A DNA stretch of 64,000 bases, taken from Variovorax sp. V213. GTDB lineage: Bacteria > Pseudomonadota > Gammaproteobacteria > Burkholderiales > Burkholderiaceae_C. Shown here one piece after another: positions 1-9,024 of this stretch; positions within the stretch are counted from its first letter, which is position 1; each line of letters opens with the position of its first letter. The position numbers and the translations under genes are program-made. The stretch lies in NCBI RefSeq assembly GCF_041154455.1, contig NZ_AP028664.1:2977001-3041000 (forward strand), given 5' to 3'. Below the pieces are notes generated by a model. It had not been told where the DNA came from. It did not search any database and worked only from the letters and a program-made list of their open reading frames with translations.

Positions 1-797
1 TGCCAGAAGCACTGCTGGGGGGCTACCCGAAGGGCGAGATCTTCGGCACGCGCCTAGGCTATCGGCTTCCGGAGGGGCGTGAGGCCTATGGCCGCTACTA
101 CTCCAATGCCATCGACGTTCCCGGGCCGGAAACAGATGCGCTCGCGGGCCTCTCGCGCCGGGCAAAGGCGAGTCTGGTGGTCGGCGTGATCGAGCGCGGC
201 GGCAACACCCTCTATTGCTCCGCCCTGTTCTTCGAGCCTGAGAGCGGGCTGATGGCCAAGCATCGCAAGCTGATGCCGACCGGCACCGAACGCCTGATTT
301 GGGGCCAAGGCGACGGCTCAACGCTTCCGATCGTTGATTCAGCCGCAGGTCGCTTGGGTGCAGCCATCTGTTGGGAGAACCACATGCCGCTGCTGCGGAC
401 AGCGATGTATGCGAAGGGGGTGCAGATCTGGTGTGCACCGACGGTGGACGAGCGCGATGTCTGGCAATGCTCCATGCGCCACATCGCGCACGAGGGACGC
501 TCCTTCGTGATCAGTGCGTGTCAAGTGCAGCAGTCCCCGTCCCAGCTTGGAATCGAGGTGCCGAATTGGGAGCCATCCCGCCCCCTGATTCGCGGAGGCA
601 GCCTGATCGTCGGACCGTACGGCGATGTGTTGGCTGGTCCCCTCTTCAACGAGGTCGGGCTGGTCGTGGCCGACATCGATACCGAGGAACTAGTGCGCGC
701 GCGCTACGACTTCGACGTGGTGGGGCACTACGCACGGCCGGACGTTTTCACATTGAGCGTGGACACGAGGCAGAAGCGCCCGGTCGAATTCAACTGA
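1..797 (+). CDS. Nitrilase-family carbon-nitrogen hydrolase (5' truncated by window)
   Basis: The reading frame is open from base 3, so the start lies outside the window and 264 residues are visible. The visible part begins in the nitrilase-type stretch GGYPKG...FG followed by GR.AYGRYY and VPGPE. The catalytic lysine (HRKLMPTG) and nucleophilic cysteine (AAICWENHMPLLR) are both present; the catalytic glutamate should lie upstream. Nitrilases of this class hydrolyse R-CN to the carboxylate and ammonia in the cytoplasm, usually as helical oligomers. The substrate cannot be read from sequence. The GATase-1 gene begins 11 bases downstream on the same strand, so the two are probably co-transcribed. 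An amidase or cyanide hydratase of the same superfamily is less likely given the nitrilase-like spacing. Confidence 0.88.
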   Translation, partial: PEALLGGYPKGEIFGTRLGYRLPEGREAYGRYYSNAIDVPGPETDALAGLSRRAKASLVVGVIERGGNTLYCSALFFEPESGLMAKHRKLMPTGTERLIWGQGDGSTLPIVDSAAGRLGAAICWENHMPLLRTAMYAKGVQIWCAPTVDERDVWQCSMRHIAHEGRSFVISACQVQQSPSQLGIEVPNWEPSRPLIRGGSLIVGPYGDVLAGPLFNEVGLVVADIDTEELVRARYDFDVVGHYARPDVFTLSVDTRQKRPVEFN

Positions 798-807
798 GCC
801 TACGGCA

Positions 808-1548
808 ATGAGCGCACAGTTGCCGATTTTGATCGTCCAGATGGGACGCCCGCCGCACGACGTGAGTGAAGTGCTGGGCGAACAACCGGACTGGTTTCTC
901 GCCGCGCTAGCTCCCGCGAACCTCGACGTGCTGGTGATGCGCCCGCACATGGGCGAGCCGTTGCCGCAACCAGGCAGCTTTGCTGGCGCGGTAATTACTG
1001 GCTCATGGCACATGGTGACCGATCTCCATGACTGGAGTGAACGCACGGCCGAGTGGATCCGCCAGCTGATTGCTGCGGATGTGCCGCTGCTCGGCGTCTG
1101 CTACGGACATCAGCTCATGGCCCACGCCCTTGGCGGGCTTGTGGGCTACCACCCGCGAGGTCGGGAACTGGGCCTCCAGACCATCCGACTGTTGCAGGAG
1201 AGCATCAACGACCCCCTCCTGGCACACATCCCCGGCGAGTTTCCGGCGCTACTGACGCACGCACAGACGGTGCTGGTCAAACCACCCGGCGCTGTGGTCC
1301 TAGGTGCCTCGGAACATGATGAAAATCAGATTCTTCGCTACGGCCCGAATGCCTTTTCCATCCAGTTTCATCCGGAGTTCACGCCGGCGATCATGTCGTT
1401 GTGCATCCAGCGACGCAGAACCATCCTCGAACAAGAAGGCGCAGGCGTCGAACGGCTGCTCCTTAACCTTGCGCCTACGCCCGATGCTCACGCGATTCTC
1501 ATGAAGTTCGCCACCACAGCCGCACAGGTGTCGACTGACTTTCGGTAA
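808..1548 (+). CDS. Class I glutamine amidotransferase domain protein (GMP-synthase-like GATase)
   Basis: A 246-residue stand-alone GATase-1 domain. The nucleophile elbow is GVCYGHQLMAHALGG, and the partner His/Glu pair lies in QFHPEFT near residue 190, so the Cys-His-Glu triad is complete. Such proteins release ammonia from glutamine or hydrolyse related gamma-glutamyl bonds. No synthase domain is fused or adjacent. The closest family pattern is the GuaA-like 'GMP synthase - glutamine amidotransferase domain' group found beside catabolic genes. It follows the nitrilase gene after 11 bases, so a shared role in nitrogen-compound breakdown is plausible but inferred. The ATG at 808 is chosen because the first beta strand (PILIVQMG) follows directly. 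Confidence 0.85.
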   Translation: MSAQLPILIVQMGRPPHDVSEVLGEQPDWFLAALAPANLDVLVMRPHMGEPLPQPGSFAGAVITGSWHMVTDLHDWSERTAEWIRQLIAADVPLLGVCYGHQLMAHALGGLVGYHPRGRELGLQTIRLLQESINDPLLAHIPGEFPALLTHAQTVLVKPPGAVVLGASEHDENQILRYGPNAFSIQFHPEFTPAIMSLCIQRRRTILEQEGAGVERLLLNLAPTPDAHAILMKFATTAAQVSTDFR

Positions 1549-1907
1549 CCGAGGCGAACTCCAGCGCGCGGGATCCATCAGGTGCGCGATAGCCGTTGTG
1601 GACGTCCTTATCCTTATCGATGCAACAACGACTGCCTATGATCCAGCCCCCCTCTTTCATCGGAATCAGCTCTGGGCGCAATTGGAAATACACCCGTCGT
1701 AAGACTTCGGAGGGTGGTACCGGAGGGCAGTGCATCTGTATACGTGAAGTTGGAGTACTTCAATTCAACTGGTTCATACAACGATCGCAAGGCGAAGACG
1801 ATGGCCGCAACGGCGTCAACCTCTTAAGCATCGGGCCGCTGGGCGGCGATCACACGTATCCTTGACGGACGGCAATTCAACTTTTTAGGGCACCACTAGC
1901 GCATGCG
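1549..1907. other. Intergenic spacer, no recognisable gene
   Basis: About 360 bases between the convergent GATase gene and the unknown minus-strand gene. Short open frames exist on both strands, but none has a recognisable domain or clear ribosome binding site. No terminator with a T-tract was seen. Confidence 0.5.
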
Positions 1908-2744
1908 TCACTTGGACTGCAGTTGTGCTCCGACGTAGGCAACGCACTCCACAAGGTTGAGGGCAGCCAGCAGCAAGAACTTCTCGGCGTCAGTTCGCAC
2001 GCGCAGCAGGTCGTGCTGGCCAAGGTGGCCATAAACAAACGCCAGCAGGTAGCGCTCGGGTCGGTCAACGCAGAACCTTGTGATCATCTGCTCGACGAGG
2101 TCTTGCGGCACGCCCTCGGTGAACTTCATCGTCGCCGTCAGCCGCTGCACGCAGATTTCCTGGACGTCTTCAGAGATCGTTGGCAAGGCGTGCCCGCAGT
2201 GCTTCATGGCCTGGAGGGCGACCAGCAGAACGTGGATCGGCACCTCAAGCTGCAGCATGTCGACCCCGTAGCGAGACAACACGAGGATGGAGGCCAGCAG
2301 GCTCGGCTGCTGGACGTAGGTTTCGTCAGCCAGCTCAACCTTTTGTTGGGCGCGCATGCGGTCGATGTCGATGTTCGCCCGGACCATCACGGCCTGCGTG
2401 AGCAAGGTCATGGTGCCGCGTCGGACGCTGGCTGCCATCGGTGCGGGCAGCAAGTCCTCGATCCGGCTCAATTTTCGGAGGCAATCAACACAGTGATAGT
2501 CGGCAGCAGAACTCGCCAGCTTGAGACCTCGGGCTGGCTCAAAAACACCGATAAAACGCCGCTGCCCATCCGCTCCCGAATCGCAGACAAGGGGCCGCGA
2601 CACACCAAGGTGTGCAGTGCACGAAATGGCATTGAGCAGGGTCATCTCCGACTGCACGTCAGTGGAAGACCGTCCGTACGTCCGATACAGCCGCACGTAT
2701 GCGTGCGGCTTCTGGGAAGAACCGAGCCGCATCGTCCAATTCAC
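1908..2744 (-). CDS. Hypothetical protein
   Basis: A 278-residue frame with ordinary amino-acid composition, mainly helical in its second half. The family is not recognised. A C-x2-C pair (YHCVDCLRKL) sits near residue 85. Internal methionines such as MTLLNAISC (about residue 34) are alternative starts, because no strong Shine-Dalgarno sequence marks the first one. An overlapping plus-strand frame (1923-2783) is of similar length but Gln/His/Arg-rich, as expected for an antisense shadow, so the minus strand is preferred. The gene lies just beyond the distal end of the trb operon, where ICEs often carry accessory genes. Function unknown. Confidence 0.5.
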   Translation of the reverse strand: MNWTMRLGSSQKPHAYVRLYRTYGRSSTDVQSEMTLLNAISCTAHLGVSRPLVCDSGADGQRRFIGVFEPARGLKLASSAADYHCVDCLRKLSRIEDLLPAPMAASVRRGTMTLLTQAVMVRANIDIDRMRAQQKVELADETYVQQPSLLASILVLSRYGVDMLQLEVPIHVLLVALQAMKHCGHALPTISEDVQEICVQRLTATMKFTEGVPQDLVEQMITRFCVDRPERYLLAFVYGHLGQHDLLRVRTDAEKFLLLAALNLVECVAYVGAQLQSK

Positions 2745-3190
2745 GCCTGGGACTGCACTGCTGAGACTCCCCCTAAACCATAGTTAGCTCGCAGGTAAGA
2801 GGCGACGGTTGCTTCATTCTGCTCCCCATGACTGCTTGGACGGCCCATGTGCTTAAGTGGTTTCTGCGGACATGTCGTGAGTGAGCAGGCGTCTGCTTTC
2901 AGCGAATTCTGCCCCTGCAACAGTAGTTCCGCGCCCTACCGGATTTTATCCGTCGCGGCTCTAGCCCGGCTGCACAGCTCCGTTTTCAGGAGAATCCGTG
3001 ATCTCCTCGTGCGGCAGCGGAGTCGTATGCCCCCGTATGGCACTGACAAGGGCCAGAAAAAAGGCTATCTCTCTCAGGAACCGCTTCAATGCTGAATACC
3101 GTTCGCCTAACGCTGCCGTAGAACACCCTTACACGTCAAAACAGAGTTACGGTCGTTTTCCACACAGTGAAGTGATCCTTCGTATTCAGC
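2745..3190. other. Intergenic region downstream of the conjugation operon
   Basis: About 450 bases beyond the last gene of the trb operon. In Tn4371-like elements the region past trbI can be close to an element end, but no tRNA, integrase or convincing direct repeat is visible. Two short plus-strand frames (2847-3095, 2998-3276) have no recognisable content. Confidence 0.4.
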
Positions 3191-3475
3191 TCAGGTTGCT
3201 TCGGCCTCGGCGGGGGGAAGCTGACGCTCGATCGAAGCACGGCGTCGAGGTGCACTGCTGCGGGACAAGACCTTGAACCCCCGATCCCGCGCAATGAACG
3301 CGGCGAGCATGTGCGGAACCAGCACTACCGCATCGACCGGCCCATGCAAGCGGCTGTACACCTCGGCATAGGCCTCGAGTTGCACCTTCAGTTCTCCCGA
3401 CACTGTGATTGTCAGCTTCACGCTCTCAGTTCGTGGCAGCGCGCCCAGGCTCAATCGACTCACACCTTTGCTCAT
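3191..3475 (-). CDS. DUF2274 family protein
   Basis: A 94-residue protein starting MSKGVSRLSLG, with the family pattern of a 'LSLG.LP..ESVKLTITV' strand, a helix containing YAEVYSRLHG, and MLAAFIARDRGF. DUF2274 genes regularly follow trbI in Tn4371-type ICEs. Their function is unknown, though the ribbon-helix-helix-like shape suggests DNA binding. The ATG overlaps the trbI stop as ATGA (3472-3475), which fixes the start and shows translational coupling. A longer frame reaching 3868 is only antisense to trbI. This is the last gene of the transfer operon. Confidence 0.85.
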   Translation of the reverse strand: MSKGVSRLSLGALPRTESVKLTITVSGELKVQLEAYAEVYSRLHGPVDAVVLVPHMLAAFIARDRGFKVLSRSSAPRRRASIERQLPPAEAEAT

Positions 3476-4782
3476 TGCGAACTCCCGCGCTTGAAGAACA
3501 CCGGCCGGTACGGCCGCAGGACAAGGTCCTTGCTCACCATGACACGCATTGGAAACCCCGGCCGGATCGTCAGCGCCGGCTGAATGCTCGCATTGCGCTT
3601 GGTGATCTCCTGCCCCACCTCGTTCACCGTATCCTGCGCCCCTTCGCGCACAGCGATCACGAGGCGACTCCCGTCCTGATCCGTCTTGTTCTGCGGCGCC
3701 GCCAGCTCGGCCCCTACACCGAGCAGCGTCGACAGCGCCGCACCGGCGAGGATGCGGTCCCAGTGCCAGTCGACGCCATCCTCCAGCCCCGCATAGCCGG
3801 CCGGATCGATCCCCGGCAACCGATCCAGCACCACCGACGACGTGTCCGGCAGGATCAGCCGCGTCCACACCAGCAGCACGCGCCGCTGCCCGAACGCCAC
3901 CTGGCTGTCATAGCGCCCGATCAGCCGCGAGCCCTGCGGGATCAGCAGATTGCGGCCCGTGGCTGTGTCGTAGACCGCCTCGGTCACCGTGGCGATCACC
4001 TGCCCCGGGAGGTCCGAGTTGATGCCCGTCACCAGCGCCGCCGGGATGATGGTCCCCGCCATGACTTGGTAAGGCGAAGCCGGCAGCTGCAGGCTACCGG
4101 TATTGCGCGTGGCCGTGTCACCGGCCTTCGCCAGAAACGCTTCCTTGCGGTCCTGGCGGTTCTGCGCCATCACAGGATCAGCCGGCGAATCCACGGCGGG
4201 GTTCATCGCGCCCAACGGATTGAACGGCTGCTGACCTGCCGTCAGTGCGGACTCATGGGTAGTAGTTGCGGACATGGCGTTCTCGGCAACAGCCCCTCGC
4301 TTCGCAGAGACACCGCCGCTGCGCCGGAAGAACACCGACGACCGCGCCGCCTCCTCGGCCGTCAACCGTTCGGCCTGCGTCGGATCGACGCCCTGCCCCG
4401 CCCTCACGTCCATCGGCTGCTGTGCCTTCGCCATGGCCGACCCGAGGTCTCCTGGCAGTGGTGGACCCAGCACCGGTGGCGCCGGCTGCAACGTCGGCGG
4501 CATCCCGGCATAGTCCTTCGGCAACTGGTCCAGCCCGTCCGCGCGCGCCACGCGGTCCACGTTGTACAGCTCGGCGGCCGGATTGCGCTCACGTCTCTGC
4601 GATTGCAGCGACCACATCGTACCGCCGAGCACGGCCGCGGCCAGGGTGCCGGCGCCGACCGCCAGCATGCGACGGTTGAGCCGCACGACCGACCTGGGCT
4701 GCGCGCGCAGGGCCACCGTCTCCGGTGCGACCTTCGGCGCCACCTTGGGCGACGGTGGTGGCACGGTATTCTTCTCACTCAT
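3472..4782 (-). CDS. trbI: Conjugal transfer protein TrbI (VirB10-like)
   Basis: 436 residues. TrbI/VirB10 spans inner and outer membranes in the type IV secretion core and transmits ATP-driven signals to the outer-membrane pore. Visible: a short cytoplasmic N-terminus, one membrane segment at about residues 37-57 (RMLAVGAGTLAAAVLGG), a proline-rich linker, and the conserved C-terminal beta domain with the typical GSRLIGRYDSQVAFGQ and RLPGIDPAGYAGLEDGVD blocks. The gene overlaps both neighbours by 4 bases (trbG stop, DUF2274 start). Length and domain order are normal for the family. Confidence 0.96.
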   Translation of the reverse strand: MSEKNTVPPPSPKVAPKVAPETVALRAQPRSVVRLNRRMLAVGAGTLAAAVLGGTMWSLQSQRRERNPAAELYNVDRVARADGLDQLPKDYAGMPPTLQPAPPVLGPPLPGDLGSAMAKAQQPMDVRAGQGVDPTQAERLTAEEAARSSVFFRRSGGVSAKRGAVAENAMSATTTHESALTAGQQPFNPLGAMNPAVDSPADPVMAQNRQDRKEAFLAKAGDTATRNTGSLQLPASPYQVMAGTIIPAALVTGINSDLPGQVIATVTEAVYDTATGRNLLIPQGSRLIGRYDSQVAFGQRRVLLVWTRLILPDTSSVVLDRLPGIDPAGYAGLEDGVDWHWDRILAGAALSTLLGVGAELAAPQNKTDQDGSRLVIAVREGAQDTVNEVGQEITKRNASIQPALTIRPGFPMRVMVSKDLVLRPYRPVFFKRGSSQ

Positions 4783-5822
4783 GACCCATCGCTCCGTGCA
4801 CCCTGAGCGCCGCCGATCGCGCCATCCGTGCGCTCGATGCGCACGACCTCGGCCCTGCCGTCCTTGAAGCCACCCAGCCGCAGCTCCGCCGCGCCGAAGA
4901 GGCGATCCACGACGTAGTACGGCGAACGGAAGCGGTAGTTCACGAGCTGCCCATCGCCCTGCGGCCCGATCACGAACAGCGGCGGCAGTTCGCCCTGCGC
5001 GATGCCGCCGGGGAACTGGATGTAGACCTTCTGCCCGTCGTCGAAAGCGCGCAGCGGCTTCCAGGACGGCGCATCGCCGCTGATCGCATAGCGGAACCGG
5101 ATCTGCTCCACCGACAGGCCCGCATCCACCGGCGCCGCGGCCTGCGCCTCCCTCGCCTGCTTCTGCAACGCCAGCATCCGGTCCTTCGGATAGTCCCAGG
5201 ACACCGATGCCATCCAGGCCTGCGGCGTCGAGGACAGTTCCAGCAGGTAGGTGCGCCGGTTCGTCGTGATGACCAGGTTCGTCTTCAGGCCCACGCGCGT
5301 GGGTTTCACGAGCACGTGGACACGCTGGTTCGCACCGCTGCCGCTGACCGTGTCCCCCACGATCCAGCGCACGGTGTCGCCGGCCGAGACCGCGACCAAT
5401 TCTTCGCTCTCCTGCAGCGCGATGACGGTCACGCGGCCCGGGCTGGTGTAGACCTGATACAGCGCGCCGTCCGCATATGGCCAGACCTGGATCGCGTTGA
5501 CGTAGCCCTAGCGCGTCGGCGCGACACGGGCCTCCTCATTGGCCCGCGAGACACGGACTTTCTCGTCGGCGGGCTCGGGCGCCGGTTTCGCCTGCGATTC
5601 GTTCGGCAGCGCCTTCAGCTGCCCGGGCAGCGGCAACGGCTTCGGCACCTCGACCACTTCGACGGGCTGAGCCGGTTCCGGCACCGGCTGCGCGGCGGCG
5701 GCCACGGGCCCGTCCAGCGGGATCGCCGGCGGCGGCTTGCCCTGGGTGGCGCAACCCGCGGCGACCGCCACTACGCTCAGCAGGATCGGCGCAGATACGC
5801 CTCTACGGAAATCAGTCTTCAT
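4779..5822 (-). pseudogene. trbG: trbG (VirB9-like) interrupted by an in-frame amber codon
   Basis: The two frames 5822-5508 and 5507-4779 are one trbG gene of 347 codons in a single continuous frame. A lone TAG lies at 5508-5510 (codon 105), between ...RIAPTR-like sequence (EEARVAPTR) and GYVNAIQVWPYADG. Family members have a Glu at this point, so a single GAG-to-TAG change explains it. The N-terminal part has a lipoprotein signal (VVAVAAGCATQ) and a Pro-rich linker; the C-terminal part is the complete TrbG/VirB9 beta domain. TrbG is an outer-membrane core component of the mating apparatus. Without suppression or sequence error only the exported N-terminal 104 residues would be made. Junctions with trbF and trbI are intact ATGA overlaps, so the rest looks undecayed. 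Confidence 0.9.
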
Positions 5823-6532
5823 GGCTTGGTTCCTTTCGCTGTGTCCGTCGCGTCGAGCTCGCGGCTCCAGGACAGGCCGTTGACGTAGATGCCCAGCGGG
5901 TTCCTGCGCAGCCGCTCCTCGGTGCGCGGCGCCTGCAGCACGATCGCGAGCACCGCGGTCCAGCGCTCCAGCCCAGCCGCTTCGCCATTGACGTAGCGCC
6001 GTTCCGTCCAGCGCACCTGGAACGACGAATCGCTCGCGCGCACCACGCTGTTGATCTGCACCGCCACCGAGCTCTCTCCGATGCGCGCGAACGGATCGTT
6101 GGCACGTGCGTAGTCGTTCAGCGTCGCGGCGCCGCGGTCCGTCGTGTACTCGTACGCTTCGAGCCAGTTCTGCCGCACCACGATCGGATCGATCGACAGC
6201 GAGCGCACGTCGGTGATGAAGCGCGCCAAGTGGTGCGCGATCTGGGCGTCGCTGGGCTTGTAAGGCGTGGCCGCCTCACCGACCGCCCGCACTTGGCCGG
6301 CGCTGTCCACCTCGACGACATAAGGCGTCACGATGGATTCCGCCGAGCGCCAGACCAGCCCGCCGGCCATCAGCAGGGCCAGCGAAAGGCAGCCGAAGGC
6401 CATGACCCGCCAGTTCTTCGCCTGCACGCGTGCGCTGCCGATGCGTTGGTCCCAGACCTGCGCCGCGGCTTGATAGGGGGTGACGGGCTCGGGCGTGTCC
6501 GAGTACCGCACCTGGGGTCGCTTGAATCGCAT
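5819..6532 (-). CDS. trbF: Conjugal transfer protein TrbF (VirB8-like)
   Basis: 237 residues. A bitopic inner-membrane scaffold protein of the type IV secretion channel. A short cytoplasmic N-terminus (MRFKRPQVRYSDTPEPVTPY) precedes one membrane segment at about residues 45-65 (MAFGCLSLALLMAGGLVW), followed by the periplasmic NTF2-like VirB8 domain with FITDVRSLSIDP and RWTERRYVNGEAAGLERW. The stop overlaps the trbG start. Thirty bases separate it from trbL upstream. Confidence 0.95.
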   Translation of the reverse strand: MRFKRPQVRYSDTPEPVTPYQAAAQVWDQRIGSARVQAKNWRVMAFGCLSLALLMAGGLVWRSAESIVTPYVVEVDSAGQVRAVGEAATPYKPSDAQIAHHLARFITDVRSLSIDPIVVRQNWLEAYEYTTDRGAATLNDYARANDPFARIGESSVAVQINSVVRASDSSFQVRWTERRYVNGEAAGLERWTAVLAIVLQAPRTEERLRRNPLGIYVNGLSWSRELDATDTAKGTKP

Positions 6533-6562
6533 GGATGGTTCTCCGCAAAAAAAGAAACCGGA

Positions 6563-7936
6563 TCAGGCGTTGGACTCGTCGCGCAGGCTCGGACCCGTGC
6601 CGCTGCCGCCGTGGTCGCCCGAGCGCAGCACGTGTGCCGTCGTCGAGGCCGCATGGCTCAGCTGCTGCTTGCGGCGCATCTGCCGGGCCCATGCCGGTTC
6701 GGGGGTTGGTCCGCCGGCCTCGCCCGCACCGGGAGAGGCCGCATTCCCCGGGGTCGCAGGCGCCGCGGCATCGGCCACGAAGCTCGCCATGCGGTCCTTG
6801 ACTGCCCTGGCGCCGGACGCGACACGCTGGCCGACGGCCCCGGCACCGGTTTTCGCGAGATGGGCGAGACCGGCACCGGCCGCGCGCACGCCACCCGCGC
6901 CGGATGCCGCGGCGCCCGCCTGGTAGGTTGACTTCGCGCCGCTCGCCAGGCCACTGGCCGAACGTGCGGCCGCCGCGCCGCCACCGATGGCCGCGCGCGC
7001 CGCGCCGGCCGCCATGCGCGCCCCCGCGGCCACGGCGGAACCTGCTGTCGCCACGGCCGCGCCGCCGGCGACCGCCAGGCCCGCCGCGCCCAGCGCCGTC
7101 CCCGCCGCCGCGCCGGCACCGAGCTGCGGCGCGCCGGACACCAACCCCGTCGCGATCCCCGGCCCGAAGATCCCCAGCCCCAGCATCGCAAGCGCTGCCA
7201 GCATGATCGTCAGCGCATGGTGAATCGACGGCTCGGCCCCGGGCGGCGTGCGGAACTCCGCGAAGAGGCCGGTGCCGATCCCCACGATCACGGCCAGCAC
7301 CAGCACCTTGATGCCCGAGGACACCACGTTGCCCAGCACCTTCTCGGCCAGGAACGCGGTCTTGTTCCACAAGGCGAAGGGCACGAGCACGAAGCCCGCC
7401 AGCGTCGTCAGCTTGAACTCGATCAAGATCACGAAAAGCTGCACCGCGAGCACGAAGAAACTCACGATCAGCACCAGCCAAGCCAGGAACAGCACGGCGA
7501 TGGTGTCCAGATGGGCAAAGGTCTCGGGGAAGCCCGTCATCTCGCCGATCTGCTCCATGATCGGCCGGCCGGCCTCGATGCCGATCTGCGCGAGCCGGCC
7601 CGGCTGCAGGAACTGCGCCTGGGTCAGGCTGGAGCCCGAGGCCACCAGGCCGAGCCCCGCGAACGAGCGGAACAGCACCCCGGCCAACTGGTTGAAGTGG
7701 CCGATGATGAAAGCGAACGCGCCCACATAGAGCACCTTGCGGATCAGCCGGGCGATCACGTCATCGCCCTGCCCCGCCGCATGGCTCATGGCCCAGAGCA
7801 GCCCCGCCAGCGTCATGTCGATCACGACCAGCGTGGCCGTGAGGAACGCCACCTCGCCATGCAGCAGGCCGAAGCCCGAATCGATGTAGCGCGAGAAGAC
7901 ATCGAGGAAGCGATCGATGACCGCGACATCGTCCAT
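6563..7936 (-). CDS. trbL: Conjugal transfer protein TrbL (VirB6-like)
   Basis: 457 residues. A polytopic inner-membrane protein of the mating channel. Several hydrophobic segments occupy residues about 25-290, including a long one near AIVGIGTGLF. A low-complexity Ala/Gly-rich tail (about 290-400) and a hydrophilic C-terminus follow; this tail is normal for TrbL. The tail's base composition gives rise to many antisense open frames, which are not genes. Its start is 4 bases from the trbK-like stop. Confidence 0.94.
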   Translation of the reverse strand: MDDVAVIDRFLDVFSRYIDSGFGLLHGEVAFLTATLVVIDMTLAGLLWAMSHAAGQGDDVIARLIRKVLYVGAFAFIIGHFNQLAGVLFRSFAGLGLVASGSSLTQAQFLQPGRLAQIGIEAGRPIMEQIGEMTGFPETFAHLDTIAVLFLAWLVLIVSFFVLAVQLFVILIEFKLTTLAGFVLVPFALWNKTAFLAEKVLGNVVSSGIKVLVLAVIVGIGTGLFAEFRTPPGAEPSIHHALTIMLAALAMLGLGIFGPGIATGLVSGAPQLGAGAAAGTALGAAGLAVAGGAAVATAGSAVAAGARMAAGAARAAIGGGAAAARSASGLASGAKSTYQAGAAASGAGGVRAAGAGLAHLAKTGAGAVGQRVASGARAVKDRMASFVADAAAPATPGNAASPGAGEAGGPTPEPAWARQMRRKQQLSHAASTTAHVLRSGDHGGSGTGPSLRDESNA

Positions 7937-7940
7937 CGCG

Positions 7941-8249
7941 TCAGTCCTTGGCGCCTGTGCCGGCGGGCGGCGAAGGCGGTGTGGCCGGTGGCGGGACCGG
8001 GTCGTTCGCGTACGGCGATGGGCCCCCGCTCATGAAGCGCTGGCGCGTGGCCTCGGCCACCGCCTGGCACTGCGCGTCGCCCATCCGGGCATGGTCGGCC
8101 TTGCACTGCGCGCGCAGATCCTTCAGCCGCTCGGGATTGGCGACGAGGGATTCGACGGACTCGATCGCGGGCCGGGAAGGCTCGGACTTGCCGCAGCCGG
8201 CGAGCGCCAGGGCGGCGACGGCCGTAGTGATGAGGAACAGGTTCTTCAT
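7941..8249 (-). CDS. trbK: TrbK-like lipoprotein (putative entry exclusion)
   Basis: 102 residues from MKNLFLITTAVAALALAGCG, a clear lipoprotein signal with lipobox LAGC. A conserved-looking stretch (RLKDLRAQCKADHARMGDAQC) and a Pro-rich tail follow. In RP4-type systems the lipoprotein between trbJ and trbL is TrbK, which blocks entry of the same element. Position and lipobox support the call, but sequence conservation is low in this family. The start at 8249 is preferred over the in-frame ATG at 8270: a GAGGG motif precedes it at good spacing, and the longer form would put seven residues before the signal peptide and overlap trbJ. Confidence 0.75.
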   Translation of the reverse strand: MKNLFLITTAVAALALAGCGKSEPSRPAIESVESLVANPERLKDLRAQCKADHARMGDAQCQAVAEATRQRFMSGGPSPYANDPVPPPATPPSPPAGTGAKD

Positions 8250-8259
8250 GGACGTGCCC

Positions 8260-9024
8260 TCAGTGGCCATAGAAATTCACGTTGTAGGGCGTGTACGCTG
8301 TGCCGCTGCCCATGAAGCGCCGGCGCACCTCGCGCGCACGCTCCTGCACCGCCACCTGCCGCGCCTGCTCCAGCGCTGCGGCGCGGTCCTGCGTGATCTG
8401 CAGCTGCTGCGCCTGGATCGCCTGACGCGACTGCAGCGCCAGCAACTGGTTGGTCGCCTGCATTGCCTGCAAGGCGCCCGTGGCCGACTGGCTGCGGTTC
8501 ACGAGATCCGTGAGCGCCCGCTCGTCGGAGGCGAAGTTCTGCATCGCCTGCGACTGCACCTGCGTCGCGGTGCGCAGGGCTTCGAGCGAATTGCGCCAGC
8601 GCTGCCGCGCATCGCCAGCCATCTGCGCGCCGGACATGCCCGCGGAAAACGACTCCGGATAGAGCCGCTTGAACTCGTCCTCCATGCGCGAGACGTTGAA
8701 GGCCAGCCCCTGCGCCTGCTGGATCAGCTGGTTCGTCGCCGCCAGCGTCGACTTGAGCTCGGACAGCGCGCTGAAGTCCAGGCCCTGAAGGTTCCTCGCC
8801 TGGTTGCGCAGCATCTGCGCCTCGTTCTGCAGCTGTTCGACCTGGTTGTTGATCTGCTCCAGCGCGCGGGCCGCCGTCAGCATGTTCTGGATGAAATTGG
8901 ACGCATCGAACACGGTGTCGCCGACGCCGAAGATGGCATGCGCCGGCGGGGCCACACCGAAAGCGATCGCACCGGCCGCGACCAGCGCGGCGATCCGGGG
9001 TTTGAAGGAAGACGGGAGGTTCAT
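8260..9024 (-). CDS. trbJ: Conjugal transfer protein TrbJ (VirB5-like)
   Basis: 254 residues. A secreted minor pilus component. An N-terminal signal peptide with cleavage after PPAHA (about residue 29) is followed by a long coiled-coil helical region (about 45-230) rich in Gln/Ala/Leu with the typical AARALEQINNQVEQLQNEAQ run. The ATG overlaps the trbE stop (9021-9024), indicating coupling. Normal length for P-type TrbJ. Confidence 0.94.
   Translation of the reverse strand: MNLPSSFKPRIAALVAAGAIAFGVAPPAHAIFGVGDTVFDASNFIQNMLTAARALEQINNQVEQLQNEAQMLRNQARNLQGLDFSALSELKSTLAATNQLIQQAQGLAFNVSRMEDEFKRLYPESFSAGMSGAQMAGDARQRWRNSLEALRTATQVQSQAMQNFASDERALTDLVNRSQSATGALQAMQATNQLLALQSRQAIQAQQLQITQDRAAALEQARQVAVQERAREVRRRFMGSGTAYTPYNVNFYGH

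Noticed and set aside
1923..2783. Plus-strand open frame of 286 codons opposite the unknown gene at 1908-2744
   Set aside because: Rich in Gln, His and Arg with no domain; typical of antisense to a high-GC coding frame. The minus strand has the more natural composition.
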